Shown piece after piece: positions 1-11,081 of a stretch of DNA of 64,000 nt. The stretch lies in assembly GCA_963555705.1 (NCBI GenBank), contig OY743174.1, positions 59,480,234 through 59,544,233 on the forward strand. The letters are read 5' to 3'. Positions within the stretch are counted from its first letter, which is position 1; each line of letters opens with the position of its first letter. The notes below the pieces were generated by a model, which was not told the DNA's origin, did no database searches, and was given only the letters and a program-made list of their open reading frames with translations. The translations under genes and the position numbers were made by a program. Origin of the DNA: Ligustrum vulgare. Taxonomy: Eukaryota > Streptophyta > Magnoliopsida > Lamiales > Oleaceae.

Positions 1-429
1 TTGCCTTTCTTGGGTTTGAAGCAAATGCAAGTATAGTTAATGTTCTTATGCTGCAATTAGTAGATCAAATGTTCTTCTTCCTCTAATCTTTCGGAGTAGA
101 TCTTCCTTAGTCGAGTTAGATTTGCATCGCAAGGTTAATCTCTCATTTTTTGGACCTTTATTTTACTAAACATACAATTTGGTTGGGGAAAACAGCCCCG
201 AAAGAGCCTCTTTCCCTCTATTTGAGCATCCAATAAAGGATATATTGAGATTCTAATTAATGCACAACAATAATCAAGAGTTTACAAATCAATCCACCAA
301 GAATCACACGATTACAGACTTCTTCAGAGTACACCACCAACTTTATAGTTTACCAAAGAATTCAGTACAAACTATCTCCCCCACATCATAAAGTGGTGGT
401 ATAATACTCGGTTGTAACTTGTATCCAAA
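1..429. other. Left flank, no gene recognised
   Basis: Host sequence before the pararetrovirus array. I see no long ORF, RNA gene or repeat that I can name. Similarity to the viral leader at 17166-17408 starts only around 380-430, so the array edge lies there, but it cannot be fixed to the base. Confidence 0.4.
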
Positions 430-689
430 ATATAGTGGTATACATTGAAAATAGGCATACAAAATTGTCATTTTATGAAAATAGCCAAGAATTTTATCAA
501 ATCATAAAAATAGCCATAGTTATTAGAAACTACCAAAAATACCCTTACATATTATATTTCAACTATACCTATTAGAATTTAGAAAAGTTACAATTAAGCC
601 CTTAAAACTTTACATCTATATACTTTTAATTAATTTTGTTTACATGAATTTATTTGATTTTTGTTCGCTCATAGTAGCACCTCCTCCAT
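430..689 (+). other. Pararetroviral leader, unit A
   Basis: Aligns with 17166-17408 of unit B, including the conserved stretch TTGTTCGCTCATAGTAGCAC just before the primer-binding site. It is AT-rich and non-coding. It marks the left end of the array, so unit A begins with the same leader that precedes unit B. Confidence 0.65.
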
Positions 690-702
690 TGGTATCAGAG
701 TC
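690..702 (+). promoter_or_regulatory. tRNA-Met primer-binding site, unit A
   Basis: TGGTATCAGAGTC, one base different from the plant initiator tRNA-Met complement (TGGTATCAGAGCC) that is intact in unit B at 17409. In Caulimoviridae this site primes minus-strand DNA and is the conventional origin of the map. Confidence 0.85.
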
Positions 703-704
703 AT

Positions 705-1224
705 ATGACATATCTAAAAGATAAATATTATATGACAAAAAATAAAAATAAATATATTATACATACACCAGAAATATTAAGAGCCTTAAAAAGTTTAGAT
801 GAAGAAATAAGAGGATATCCTTTATTAATCAAATATCTAGATATGGAAACAAATGAAAAATTGGATTCAATAACAGAACAAATAGGAAATATATTAAACC
901 AAATGATAGATAAAAGAAATATAAAAAGAAAAGGATTCCTAAGATTAAAATCATTAGAAAATAAATAAATAAAAACTTTAATACAATCCTAAAACAATTA
1001 CCTAATATACTTATGATTCTAAATATAAAGAAAAAATTAATATGGAAAAATATGATATAACTGGAGAAATAAAATACTACATAAAATATTATAGAGCACA
1101 ACAAAGAAAATCAATGCTAAGATCAATTGAAGAATTTTGTGAATATAATATAATGATATGTAAAGAAGTAAAATATTATACGGAACTAAGATTAGAAGTT
1201 GAGCATACCAAAGGAAAATTTTAA
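705..1224 (+). pseudogene. Viral ORF1, unit A, broken
   Basis: Begins at an ATG three bases after the primer-binding site. Reads 87 codons to a stop at 966-968, then resumes in another frame as a 60-codon piece (1042-1224) that starts MEKYDITGEIKYY and closely matches 17938-18120 of unit B. Compared with B it lacks about 190 bases near codon 25 and has a premature stop where B has AGT-AAA. The product is Lys/Ile/Glu-rich with helical character. I recognise no family. The final TAA overlaps the ATG of ORF2 by one base (TAATG). Confidence 0.6.
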
Positions 1225-1616
1225 TGACGGAATTTTCAGAAATAAAATTTGAAAAACAAGTAATAGAAAATATTGTTCCTGTAAGATCATACCAAATAAA
1301 AAGAGCTAATACAACTATATTTCAACAATTAAGCTCATGGGGAGAATCCGATGAATTTCTTAATATGCAATTAAATTGGATAAGTGCATTTTTATGGCAA
1401 ACATACAAAAACATAAATTTACAAGATAAATTATCTATTAATGAATTACAACAGTTAAATATACAAGATATGAATATCAAAGAAAAATTACAAAATATTC
1501 AAAATAGACTAACAATACAATTAAAAGAATTAAAAGATATGATATGGGAAGTAAAAAATATAAATGAAGAGATTTTAAAAGAATTCCGAAAAAAATCAGG
1601 AGAATTAATTAATTAA
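1224..1616 (+). pseudogene. Viral ORF2, unit A, truncated
   Basis: Starts at the ATG overlapping the ORF1 stop and encodes 130 residues. A central conserved block (FQQLSSWGES, then LNWISAFLWQTYKN) is followed by a heptad-rich helical tail. Unit B has a CAA where A has the terminating TAA, and its frame runs about 35 codons further, so A is truncated by a C-to-T change. Position upstream of the capsid, together with coiled-coil character, suggests a structural or virion-associated accessory protein. That role is inference only. Confidence 0.6.
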
Positions 1617-1733
1617 GATAAAATTGGAATAATTATAGAAAAATAGATAAGTTAAGTGAGAAAATAAGGAAAAATCATAATGAAATAATCATATCAATAG
1701 AAGAAAGAATAAAAAAATTAGAAATAAAAATAG

Positions 1734-2179
1734 ATGATATGTATGACAGACTATTTAAGGTACAAAAAACCCAACTACTAAATCAAGAGTATAAAATGCC
1801 GATAAGTGAATATATTGAAGACCTGAAAATATTAATAAAATCATTAATAAGTGATGTTCAAGAAGTAAAAAATGAATTAAAAGAAGTAAGAAATGATATA
1901 AATATACTAAACTAGAGATTATGGAATTTAAAGAAAATAATAAAAACAAAGATAAGAAAATAGACAAAAAAACTCATAAAAAAAGAAATGCTTAGAATAG
2001 GAAAGAAAAACTTTGAACAAAAAAGAATTATAATAGAAGCAGAAAGCATGGATGATGAATTTCGAAAAAATATATTACCAAAAATACTAGAAGTAGAATT
2101 AGATTTACAAAAATTCATAGAAAAAACTTTAGGGAAACTAAAAACTGAAACTGAAGAAAAACAAGATAAAAATGAATGA
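1734..2179 (+). pseudogene. Viral ORF3 (coiled-coil protein), unit A, frameshifted
   Basis: Homologue of the intact ORF at 18629-19075. The ATG lies in ATGATATG, overlapping the ORF2 frame end seen in unit B. A frameshift and stop around 1910-1985 split it. The C-terminal piece (from 1988) keeps the block around MDDEFRKNILPKILE. Position directly before the capsid and heptad repeats resemble the virion-associated protein slot of caulimoviruses. Confidence 0.6.
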
Positions 2180-3324
2180 AGAATTAGACTTGTTTGTAGA
2201 AAATTTTGACCAATTAAGCCTAGAAAATTTTAATGAATACCAAGTTTAAATGAATACTGGAGGAGCGCCTAACCCAACTCCAATAGGACTTCTAAACAAG
2301 AATTACCAGATTTAGATGAGAGTTATGTACCTTTATATATTAAACCACATAGACAATATTATGATAGAATCAGGCATAGATAACCACCTAAAGAGAATAA
2401 ATACAAAAATAAATTTGAACCAAATAATGATTATGATAAACATATTAATCATAGAGGAACAAAACTAGATTTAGATTGTAGAATAGATACTAAAAAAATC
2501 TTATTAACTTGGACAGATTCAATGATATTATATTTCTTATACAATAAAGATGAAATATGGGAGAATACTGATAGAATGGTAGATTTTTTAATAGTATCAT
2601 TTGAAGGACATGTTAGGAAGTGATGGGAAGGAATAAGTAGTGATACAAAAGCATTAATAAGAAGAAATGTACAAACAAAAATAATGAAATCAGATAAAAA
2701 AAAAAAAGATATAGAAAAGTTAGTAGATTATATTACGGATGAATTTTTAGGAGAAAATTTGATAAGTAATGCTGAAATAGAATCAATTAGAGAAAAAGAC
2801 AATGCAATAATGGAATTAATAAATTTAACTATAAATGATATGTGATAAAATTTCTATTTGAAATATTAGCATATATATGTCAACAAAGACAATTATTAAA
2901 GAAATCAGGAAAATTAACTAGAATATGTTGTGAAGATATGGAAAAATTCAATGGGGATGTAACCCTGAAAGAAGAAAAAATAATAATATAAAATATAAAA
3001 ATAGAAAGTTTAAAAAATTTAGAAACTTTAGGAAAAAATATATAAAACCTAAGAGAAGATATTACAAAAGAATATATAATCCAAATAAAAAAACAGAAAA
3101 ATAGAATTTGTAAGAAAGACAAAAGTCAATGCAAATATTGGAATTATGAAGAAATATGTCATATAAGCACTGATTGTACCAAGAAAAAAGTAAAAATATT
3201 ACAAAAAAAATACCTAAAAATAGAAACTGAATTAAGTGAAATATCTGACATTGAAGAATATTATGGTCAAGAAGTCTATATAAGTGAAACAGATTCAGAA
3301 ATCAATGAATCAGAATCAGAATAG
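2172..3324 (+). pseudogene. Capsid protein gene, unit A, heavily broken
   Basis: Starts at the ATG overlapping the ORF3 stop (ATGAATGA) and ends in an acidic Glu/Ser tail. Several stops and frameshifts interrupt it, for example TAA near 2248 and TGA near 2622. A deletion near 2840 removes about 85 codons compared with unit B. The CCHC zinc finger is also lost: two of the cysteines seen in unit B read Tyr here. It matches 19068-20412 along its length. Confidence 0.75.
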
Positions 3325-4768
3325 AGAAATAGAAAAAATAGAAAAAAAATATATAGATATACAAGAATATGAAGGAATAGAGATTTATGGATTACAAGTA
3401 ACTTTTGATATTAATAAGTTCAAGAAAATACAAAAATTATCTTTAAATTTGAAATTGGGGAATATTAGATAGAAGATGGAGAAGAGAAAAAGTAGCAATA
3501 AACGAATATAGAACAACCCAAGGAACTCATAAATTAAACATTTTAACAAAAAAATACGGTTACAGAATTATTAACAAAGATCAATAAAAAATAAAGTGAA
3601 AAGATTCAATATGTTTATTTAGCAGGTATACAAATAATGTTTAAATCCTTATTTAGGGAAGGAGTAGATTCACCTTTGACTGTGAGTTTACATGATGGAA
3701 GAATAATAAATTTAAAAGATAGTCATCTGTGGATAATAGAAGGAAATCTAGCGTATAAGAAACTAATATTTACGTGTTGTCCAAAATATTTTGTCTTGTT
3801 AAAAGATAGAAAATTTAATAAAGTTTAAGGACTACATTTCAAGTTACATAGAGATGATATAATTGAACCAGGTGATCGAATCATGACTATAAAATATAGA
3901 GCGTTATACACATTTACTAATTCTAATTATGGAAATATTTATTCCAAAAAACCATATATCGAAGTTCATAAAGAGTGTAAAGATTTTGGTAAAATTATAG
4001 AATCAGATAAACAAATAAATTTAGTCCCAAAAAACTATGAACTTACTATAACAAAAAAATAAACCAGAAATAATAGAATTAAGAGAAGAAGAATACCCTA
4101 ATAATGAAATAACATTTGAAGATGGAAGATTAATTAGAAGATCCACAAATTTACATAAACAATTAGGAGAAACTAGTAATATAAGAAAAATAAAACTTCA
4201 GAGAAATACTGGAAATATGAAAATAGAAGGTGAATATTTTAATGGAAAAGAACATGTGAAAGGATCAAATATATTAAGAAAATAACATTTGAAGATGGAA
4301 TATTAATTAGAAGATCCACAAATTTACCTAAACAATTAGGAGAAACTAGTAATACAAGAAAAATAAAACTTCAGAGAAATACTGGAAATATGAAAATAGA
4401 AGGTGAATATTTTAATGGAAAAGAACATGTGAAAGGATCAAATATATTAAGAAAATAACATTTGAAGATGGAAGATTAATTAGAAGATCCACAAATTTAC
4501 CTAAACAATTAGGAGAAACTAGTAATACAAGAAAAATAAAACTTCAGAGAAATACTGGAAATATGAAAATAGAAGGTGAATATTTTAATGGAAAAGAACA
4601 TGTGAAAGGATCAAATATATTAAGAAAATAACATTTGAAGATGGAAGATTAATTAGAAGATCCACAAATTTACCTAAACAATTAGGAGAAACTAGGAATA
4701 CAAGAAAAATAAAATTTCATAGAAATGCTGGAAATATGAAAATAGAATGTGAATATTTTAATGGAAAA
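3325..4768 (+). pseudogene. Movement protein gene, unit A, 5' part
   Basis: Corresponds to 20413-21370 of unit B. The 30K-family core is visible around 3600-3730: an aliphatic strand, then GVDSPLTVSLHDGRI with the conserved Asp. Stops at about 3470 and 3826 and a frameshift near 4060 break it. The region 4111-4773 is expanded by a 173-bp tandem repeat. The gene is then interrupted by the Ty3/gypsy insertion and continues at 11616. Confidence 0.72.
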
Positions 4769-4773
4769 GAACA
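4111..4773 (+). repeat. 173-bp tandem repeat, about 3.8 copies
   Basis: Copies start with AACATTTGAAGATGGA at 4111, 4284, 4457 and 4630, an exact spacing of 173 bases. Unit B has one copy of this segment (from 21233). Copies 2 and 3 are almost identical, so the expansion is later than much of the decay of unit A. The fourth copy is cut by the Ty3/gypsy insertion and its last bases continue at 11616. Confidence 0.93.
4769..4773. repeat. Target-site duplication GAACA, left
   Basis: GAACA directly precedes the 5' LTR and is repeated at 11611-11615 directly after the 3' LTR. The uninterrupted sequence GAACATGTGAAA is preserved in the neighbouring 173-bp repeat copies, which confirms the insertion point. 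Confidence 0.95.
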
Positions 4774-5532
4774 TGATGAGAATCCAGGGAGTCAATCGAG
4801 TCAAAGTCAAACAGGTCAACCCTCAGAATACCGGTGGGGCCCATGACAAGATCCAAGGCTAAAGAGGTCCAAGAGTCGATGGCGGGACTCATTTTCAAGC
4901 TCCGAAATCAAGTCCACATGGAAGAGAGCAAGATCGAGGTCAATTGCCTAATTTTGGAAGAACAGGAACTTTCGGTCGACCGAAAGTTCCCTTCGGTCGA
5001 CCGAAAGTCTGCAGAATTTTGAGACCCAGCTGCAGGCAGTTTCGGCTGACCAACGTACGACCGAAACTGCCCTTTCGGTCGACCAGGTGGTCGACCGAAA
5101 TTAACTTTCGGTCGACCGAAAGTCCTCCGAATGAAATAACGGGGTTTTTTGTGCAATTTCTCAAACTTCTTATTTTTCACTTTTTGTATATATTTGGGAA
5201 GTCTTCCAAACCCTAGCTTAGTTGTTGTTGAATATTGAAGACTCCATTGAGAGCATTTGAGAGAGGTAAATCCTTTCTTTTCTTGTAACTTTTATTGGAA
5301 TTTATTTCAACTTATATATTGAGAGTTTGTCTTGTGTATGTGTTGATATTTATTCCTCAAGTCTTGGTATTTGTCTTAATCTCTCCATTGGGCTAGGGTT
5401 TGTCAATCCTTGAATTTTGGTTGGGTTAAACTTGGGTCAAGATTTCCTATTTATTACCTATTTTAGCTTTCTTGGGTTGATCCATTATTGTTGTGGGAAT
5501 TTTTGGTTTAATCACCAAAGGGGTTCGCATCA
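4774..5532 (+). repeat. 5' LTR of Ty3/gypsy element
   Basis: Begins TGATGAGAATCC and ends GGTTCGCATCA. It includes the sequence that, in the 3' LTR, encodes the polyprotein C-terminus (from [10 protein letters not shown]), then the palindrome array at 4969-5122, then AT-rich sequence where U3/R/U5 should lie. Compared with the 3' LTR it lacks 4 bp near 4825 and 19 bp near 5100. Confidence 0.94.
4969..5122. repeat. GTCGAC-centred palindrome array in 5' LTR
   Basis: CTTTCGGTCGACCGAAAG, a perfect 18-bp palindrome, occurs at 4969-4986 and 5105-5122. A 17-bp version lacking one T lies at 4991-5007, and diverged forms lie between (around 5040-5066 and 5072-5100). The same array is in the 3' LTR at 11028-11200 with one more unit. 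Confidence 0.9.
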
Positions 5533-5534
5533 TT

Positions 5535-5546
5535 TGGTATCAGAGC
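5535..5546 (+). promoter_or_regulatory. Primer-binding site of Ty3/gypsy element
   Basis: TGGTATCAGAGC, complementary to the 3' end of plant initiator tRNA-Met, starts two bases after the 5' LTR end. Confidence 0.92.
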
Positions 5547-6191
5547 TTGGCTCTAAAATTGGTAATCCTATCTTTACATTTATTGTTGTTGTTCTTGATA
5601 GTTAAAAATTATAAAAAAAAAAAAAAAAACGAAAATTACAAAAAATTGGGGAAAATTAGTTGCCCATGAAAATTTCATGATTCCTACATATTGGGCATTG
5701 TTGTTATCATCAATTTGAAAGTTATTGGGGATGCAATTGAACAAACACTCGAAAATTTCAAACTATTCAAAGGTTGCATCCTAAGTGTTTGATAAAATGT
5801 TTCAAAGAGTGTTTTCATATTGAAACTTGACATTCAACTACCAAACACATTCCTAATTGAATTCCTTGTGTCTTACATCAAGTTATTGTGACTATACCCT
5901 TGAAAATATTATTGGTCTAGTTCAATTCCTTACTTCCTTGTATAATAGCAAGCAACTAAATTCTACTTGCTATTGTGTCAATCCTTCATTTGCTTCCTTT
6001 GTTGTTTGTGGAATTTGTGCTACACAAGAATTAAATTCTCAATTTAGTTGAATTACGTTCCTTGAAAAGTTTGAGTAAGAAAGTGAAGAGTGGTAAAAGG
6101 CAAGAGTGGTGAGCTCATTAGAGGGAAAAAGCCTAATTGAGTGAAACACGAGCGAACATAATTTGTGAGTACATTTGCACACTTACACTCC
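5547..6191 (+). other. Untranslated leader of Ty3/gypsy element
   Basis: About 650 bases between the primer-binding site and the first in-frame ATG of gag. It includes a 17-base A run near 5612. A short ORF at 5857-6051 resembles nothing known. An in-frame TAA at 6159 closes the frame upstream of gag. Confidence 0.7.
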
Positions 6192-9100
6192 ATGGCTCAT
6201 GCACATACTTCGAGTGGACAAGATTCTAATGCTCAAACTCAAGAGTTGAGGGATATGATACAAGCTCTCACAGTTACTATGGCGGATATGGGGGGAAGGT
6301 TAGAAGGTAGATTAGCAAGGTTGGAGACTAGGAGGGAAGTTCCACCTCCAAGGGATGATAATGTTAGGAGGGGTGATAGGAGAAGGCCTAGAGATGAGTA
6401 TGAATATGATGATGTTGATGATGATGAATTGGAGAGTGAAGGGGGTAGTGATCAAAATTGGAACATGGGTAGGAATAGAGGAGGAAGGAATGTGAGGGGA
6501 GTAGGACGAGGTCATGGGAGGAACCCTAGGGGTAGGGATGGAATGGATGGTAACCTTGAAAGTATCAAGATGAAAATTCCTTCTTTCCATGGGAAGAGTG
6601 ATCCGGATTCCTATTTAGAATGGGAAAGGAAAATGGAATTGATTTTTGAATGTCATAGGTACTCCGAGGATAAAAAGGTTAAGTTAGCGGTAGTGGAGTT
6701 TACCGACTATGCCTTAGCTTGGTGGGATAATTTATTACTCACTAGGAGAAGGAATTTCGAGGGTAGTGTGGATACTTGGGATGAGTTGAAGAGCCTTATG
6801 AGAAAAAGATTTGTGGCAAGTCACTACTATAGGGGGCTCTATCAAAGACTACAAACTCTTACTCAAGGAACAAAGGGTGTTGAAGATTATTATAAGGAGT
6901 TGGAAAAAGCTTTGATGAGGGCCGACATAGAGGAGGATAGAGAAGCCACTATGGCTCGATTTATGAGTGGGTTGAATAGGGAGATAGCCAATGTGGTTGA
7001 ATTACACCATTATGTTGAGATGGAGGAGTTGGTACACATGGCTATTAAAGTGGAGGCTCAATTGAAGAAGAATGAGCAATTTAAAAGAAAGGGGCAAGAA
7101 AAATTCTTGGGAGGTCCTAGTTCCAATTGGAAGACTAAGTGGGGGAGTGAAAAGGTTGATAGGGCACCACTTAAGGACAAAATTGAAACCTCCAAGGGAA
7201 AGGAAGTTGGCTTCGTCAAGGATAACCCAAAGGTTGTTCCTACTACTTCTAGGAGTCGGGATATAGAATGCTTCAAGTGTAGAGGACGGGGGCATTATGC
7301 TCGAGAGTGCCCTAACAATAGGGTGATGATTATAAAAAATGGGGAGTGGTACTCGGAAGATGAAGAGGACGAAGAGGGGAAGTCGTGTAGGGGAGATAGT
7401 GATGACGAGGAGGAAGAGGTGGAGGGAATTGTTAGTCCACCCAAGTCTTTAGTCACCATTAGGTCTCTCAACACCCAAGCCAAGGTGGATGATGCGGCTA
7501 AGCAAAGGGAGAATATCTTCCATACTAGGTGTCTTGTGAAGGACCAAGCGTGTAGTCTCATCATTGATGGGGGGAGTTGCACCAATGTAGTTAGCACTAG
7601 TATGGTTGAAAGGTTGGGATTACCTTTAATGCCACATCCTAATCCTTATAAGTTACAATGGTTGAGTGATTATGGTGAGTTGAAAGTAAGTAAGCAAGTA
7701 TTCCTTATTTTCAACATAGGGACCTATGAGGATCAAGTACTTTGTGATGTGGTGCCCATGCAAGCTACACATATTTTATTGGGGAGACCATGGCAATATG
7801 ATAGGAGGGTATTGCATGATGGTAGGAAGAATCGGTATAGTTTCCAAATGAATGGAAAACCCGTGACACTCCTACCTTTGAGTCCGGAAGAAGTTTACAA
7901 GGACCAATTGAAACTCAAGAAGGAGGAGGAGGAGGAAAAAGAAAGAAGAAAAAAAAAGATGGAGTTGAGTGAGGGGCAAAACGAAAGTGAGAAAAAAAGA
8001 GGGGAAAAAAGTAGTGAAAAAAGAAAAGAGGGGATGCAAGAAAAAAGAAAGAGAGCAAAGGATATTGAGAAAAAAATGAATTTTTATGCGAGTAGAGGTG
8101 ATGTAGAAAGAGCTTTGAAGGAAAATCATTCAATTCTTTTGTTGGTCTATAAGGAGTCCCTCCTTACACTTGATGACCCTCACACTTCCCTCCCCACTTT
8201 AGCTACTTCTTTGTTGCAGGAATTCGAGGATGTCTTTCCGGAGGAGATGCCTAGTGGGCTTCCACCCATTAGAGGCGTCGAGCATCAAATTGATTTCATC
8301 CCCGGAGCCGTCATTCCAAATAGACCGGCATATCGAAGCAATCCGGAGGAGACCAAGGAACTCCAAAAACAAGTTGAGGAGTTGATGAGTAAAGGATATG
8401 TTCGTGAGAGCATGAGTCCTTGTGCCGTTCCCGTGCTACTAGTGCCCAAGAAGGATGGGACCTTTAGAATGTGCGTCGATTTCCGAGCCATTAACAACAT
8501 AACGGTAAAGTATCGACACCCCATTCCTAGGTTAGATGATATGCTAGATGAGTTGCATGGTTCGTGCATTTTTAGTAAAATCGACTTGAGAAGTGGATAC
8601 CACCAAATTAGGATGAGGGAAGGAGATGAATGGAAAACCGCTTTTAAAACTAAATATGGTTTATATGAGTGGTTGGTTATTCCCTTCGGTCTCACTAATG
8701 CACCGAGCACTTTTATGAGATTAATGAACCATATCTTGCGTGCATTCATTGGGAAATTTGTGGTAGTTTACTTCGATGATATTTTGATTTATAGCAAAAA
8801 TTTGAATGAGCATATTGAACACTTGAGGAGTGTACTTGTGGTTTTGAAAGGAGAACAATTGTATGCTAACCTCAACAAGTGTAATTTTTGCATGGAGAGT
8901 GTGATCTTCCTTGGATTTGTAGTTAGTACTAAGGGAATAGAGGTCGATGAGGAGAAGATTAAAGCCATTAAGGAATGGCCCACTCCCACAAGTGTCACCG
9001 AGGTAAGAAGTTTCCACGGGTTAGCTAGTTTTTACCGTCGTTTTGTCAAGGACTTTAGCACCCTAGCTTCACCACTTACCGAGGTTTTCAAAAAGCATGT

Positions 9101-9749
9101 TGGGTTTAAATGGGGGGAGGCGCAAGAAAAGGCCTTTAATGAAATAAAGAACAAATTGTGCACCGCCCCGGTTTTATCCTTGCCTAATTTTGATAAAACT
9201 TTTGAGATTGAATGTGATGCTTCAGGCACAGGTATTGGAGCAGTTTTGATGCAGGAGAAAAGGCCGATTGCCTACTTTAGCGAGAAGCTCAGTGGGGCCG
9301 CCCTGAACTACCCCACCTATGACAAGGAGCTCTACGCGTTGGTAAGATCGTTAGAAACATGGCACCACTACTTGTGGCCTAGAGAGTTCGTCATCCACAC
9401 CGACCATGAGTCATTGAAGCACTTGAAGGGGCAAGGGAAGTTGAGCAAGAGGCATGCCAAATGGGTGGAGTACGTAGAAACTTTTCCCTATGTCATCAAA
9501 TACAAACAAGGTAAGGAGAATGTGGTAGCCGACGCCCTTTCTCGAAGGTATGCTCTTATTACGACCTTAAGTGCTAAATTGTTGGGTTTTGAGAGCATTA
9601 AGGACTTGTATGCGCATGACGCGGATTTTGTTAGTATATTTATATCATGTGAGAAGGTTGGATTTGGGAAGTTTTATAGGCATGAGGGGTTTTTGTTTCG
9701 AGAAGGTAAACTTTGTGTGCCAAATTGCTCATTGAGGGAATTGATTTGA
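6192..9749 (+). CDS. gag-protease-RT-RNase H of Ty3/gypsy element
   Basis: The first in-frame ATG is 6192; the frame is open from a GTG at 6165, which is unlikely to start translation in a plant. Gag: an acidic/Arg-Gly-rich N-terminus, the retrotransposon gag core (about residues 115-290), then a CCHC knuckle [14 protein letters not shown] near residue 360. Protease: IIDGGS near residue 459. A very Lys/Glu-rich linker (about 577-630) joins protease and RT. RT carries YFDDILIYS near residue 860. RNase H includes [11 protein letters not shown] and TDHESLKHL and ends with [12 protein letters not shown] at 9747-9749 stops the frame just before the integrase zinc finger. The same frame is open right after it, so this is one nonsense break in an otherwise continuous polyprotein. 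Confidence 0.93.
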   Translation: MAHAHTSSGQDSNAQTQELRDMIQALTVTMADMGGRLEGRLARLETRREVPPPRDDNVRRGDRRRPRDEYEYDDVDDDELESEGGSDQNWNMGRNRGGRNVRGVGRGHGRNPRGRDGMDGNLESIKMKIPSFHGKSDPDSYLEWERKMELIFECHRYSEDKKVKLAVVEFTDYALAWWDNLLLTRRRNFEGSVDTWDELKSLMRKRFVASHYYRGLYQRLQTLTQGTKGVEDYYKELEKALMRADIEEDREATMARFMSGLNREIANVVELHHYVEMEELVHMAIKVEAQLKKNEQFKRKGQEKFLGGPSSNWKTKWGSEKVDRAPLKDKIETSKGKEVGFVKDNPKVVPTTSRSRDIECFKCRGRGHYARECPNNRVMIIKNGEWYSEDEEDEEGKSCRGDSDDEEEEVEGIVSPPKSLVTIRSLNTQAKVDDAAKQRENIFHTRCLVKDQACSLIIDGGSCTNVVSTSMVERLGLPLMPHPNPYKLQWLSDYGELKVSKQVFLIFNIGTYEDQVLCDVVPMQATHILLGRPWQYDRRVLHDGRKNRYSFQMNGKPVTLLPLSPEEVYKDQLKLKKEEEEEKERRKKKMELSEGQNESEKKRGEKSSEKRKEGMQEKRKRAKDIEKKMNFYASRGDVERALKENHSILLLVYKESLLTLDDPHTSLPTLATSLLQEFEDVFPEEMPSGLPPIRGVEHQIDFIPGAVIPNRPAYRSNPEETKELQKQVEELMSKGYVRESMSPCAVPVLLVPKKDGTFRMCVDFRAINNITVKYRHPIPRLDDMLDELHGSCIFSKIDLRSGYHQIRMREGDEWKTAFKTKYGLYEWLVIPFGLTNAPSTFMRLMNHILRAFIGKFVVVYFDDILIYSKNLNEHIEHLRSVLVVLKGEQLYANLNKCNFCMESVIFLGFVVSTKGIEVDEEKIKAIKEWPTPTSVTEVRSFHGLASFYRRFVKDFSTLASPLTEVFKKHVGFKWGEAQEKAFNEIKNKLCTAPVLSLPNFDKTFEIECDASGTGIGAVLMQEKRPIAYFSEKLSGAALNYPTYDKELYALVRSLETWHHYLWPREFVIHTDHESLKHLKGQGKLSKRHAKWVEYVETFPYVIKYKQGKENVVADALSRRYALITTLSAKLLGFESIKDLYAHDADFVSIFISCEKVGFGKFYRHEGFLFREGKLCVPNCSLRELI

Positions 9750-11081
9750 AGGGAGGCCCATGGCGGGGGATTAATGGGTCACTTTGGGGTAAGGAGAACC
9801 CTTGACATTTTACAAGAACATTTCTTTTGGCCAAAAATGAGTAGAGACGTTGGGCGAATTTGTTCTAGGTGCATAACTTGTAGAAAGGCCAAGTCCAAGG
9901 TAGAACCACATGGATTATATACACCCCTACCTGTCCCTAGTGAACCTTGGACGGAAATTTCTATGGACTTCATTTTAGGGTTGCCTAGGTCAAAAAAAGG
10001 TAGTGATTCCATCTTCGTGGTTGTAGATAGGTTTAGTAAAATGGCGCATTTCCTTGCTTGTCATAAAACTGATGATGCTATTCATATAGCCGACCTATTC
10101 TTTAGGGAAATCGTGCGACTCCATGGGGTTCCTAGGAGCATTGTGTCGGATAGGGACGTTAAATTCCTTAGCCACTTTTGGAAAGTCCTGTGGGGGAAAT
10201 TGGGAACTAAACTTTTGTTTTCAACAACTTGTCATCCCCAAACCGATGGCCAAACTGAGGTGGTTAATAGAACTTTAACACAACTTCTTCGCACCGTCCT
10301 TAAGGGCAATCTAAAGAATTGGGAAGAGTGTTTACCTTTTGTTGAATTTGCATATAATCGAAGTGTTCATTCTACTACTTGTTTTTCTCCATTCGAGATT
10401 GTTTATGGCTTTAACCCTTTAACTCCTTTGGATTTGATTCCGTTACCTATTGATGAAAGAGGTAGTTTAGATGGGAAGCGAAAGGCGGAGTTGGTAAAAT
10501 CTCTCCATGAGAAAGTCAAACTCCAAATCGAGAAGAAGAATGAACAATATGCCTCCAGTGCCAACAAAGGTAGGAAACGAATGACATTTGAGGCCGGTGA
10601 TTGGGTGTGGTTGCATTTGAGGAAGGAGAGGTTTCCGGCTCAAAGAAAATCAAAATTACAATCACGTGGTGATGGCCCCTTCCAAATCCTAGAGAGAATC
10701 AATGACAATGCCTACAAGCTTGACCTTCCTGGTGAGTACAATGTATCGGCTTCTTTTAACGTATCTGACTTATCCCCTTTTGATGCAGGTGAAGATTCGA
10801 GGTCGAATCCTTTTCAAGAGGGAGGGGATGATGAGAATCCAGGGAGTCAATCGAGTCAAAGTCAAACAGGTCAACCCTCTATCAGAATACCGGTGGGGCC
10901 CATGACAAGATCCAAGGCTAAAGAGGTCCAAGAGTCGATGGCGGGACTCATTTTCAAGCTCCGAAATCAAGTCCACATGGAAGAGAGCAAGATCGAGGTC
11001 AATTGCCTAATTTTGGAAGAACAGGAACTTTCGGTCGACCGAAAGTTCCCTTCGGTCGACCGAAAGTCTGCAGAATTTTGA
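9750..11081 (+). pseudogene. Integrase part of Ty3/gypsy polyprotein
   Basis: Continues the gag-pol frame after the in-frame TGA; the first ATG inside it is 9774. It shows the HHCC zinc-binding domain (two His in [10 protein letters not shown], Cys pair in CSRCITCRK) and the D,D-35-E core: Asp in SMDFILGLP, Asp in VSDRDVKF, Glu in [11 protein letters not shown]-terminal domain ends near [11 protein letters not shown]. The frame then enters the 3' LTR at 10829 and continues 84 codons through [10 protein letters not shown] and the palindrome array to a TGA at 11079-11081. Without the stop at 9747 it would belong to one polyprotein. No canonical chromodomain is obvious to the eye. Confidence 0.9.
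10814..10828 (+). promoter_or_regulatory. Polypurine tract of Ty3/gypsy element
   Basis: CAAGAGGGAGGGGA lies immediately 5' of the 3' LTR, as expected for the plus-strand primer. It is also coding (end of integrase). Confidence 0.9.

Noticed and set aside
4908..5216. Several overlapping open frames on both strands in the LTR, rich in DRK/GRP repeats
   Set aside because: They arise from translating the palindrome array in different frames. Only the frame continuous with pol in the 3' LTR is supported.
6165..6191. GTG start nine codons upstream for the Ty3/gypsy gag
   Set aside because: Plant nuclear translation rarely starts at GTG; the first ATG in frame is 6192.
7872..8133. Minus-strand Phe/Ser/Pro-rich frames under the gag-pol linker
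   Set aside because: Shadows of the Lys/Glu-rich coding sequence on the plus strand.
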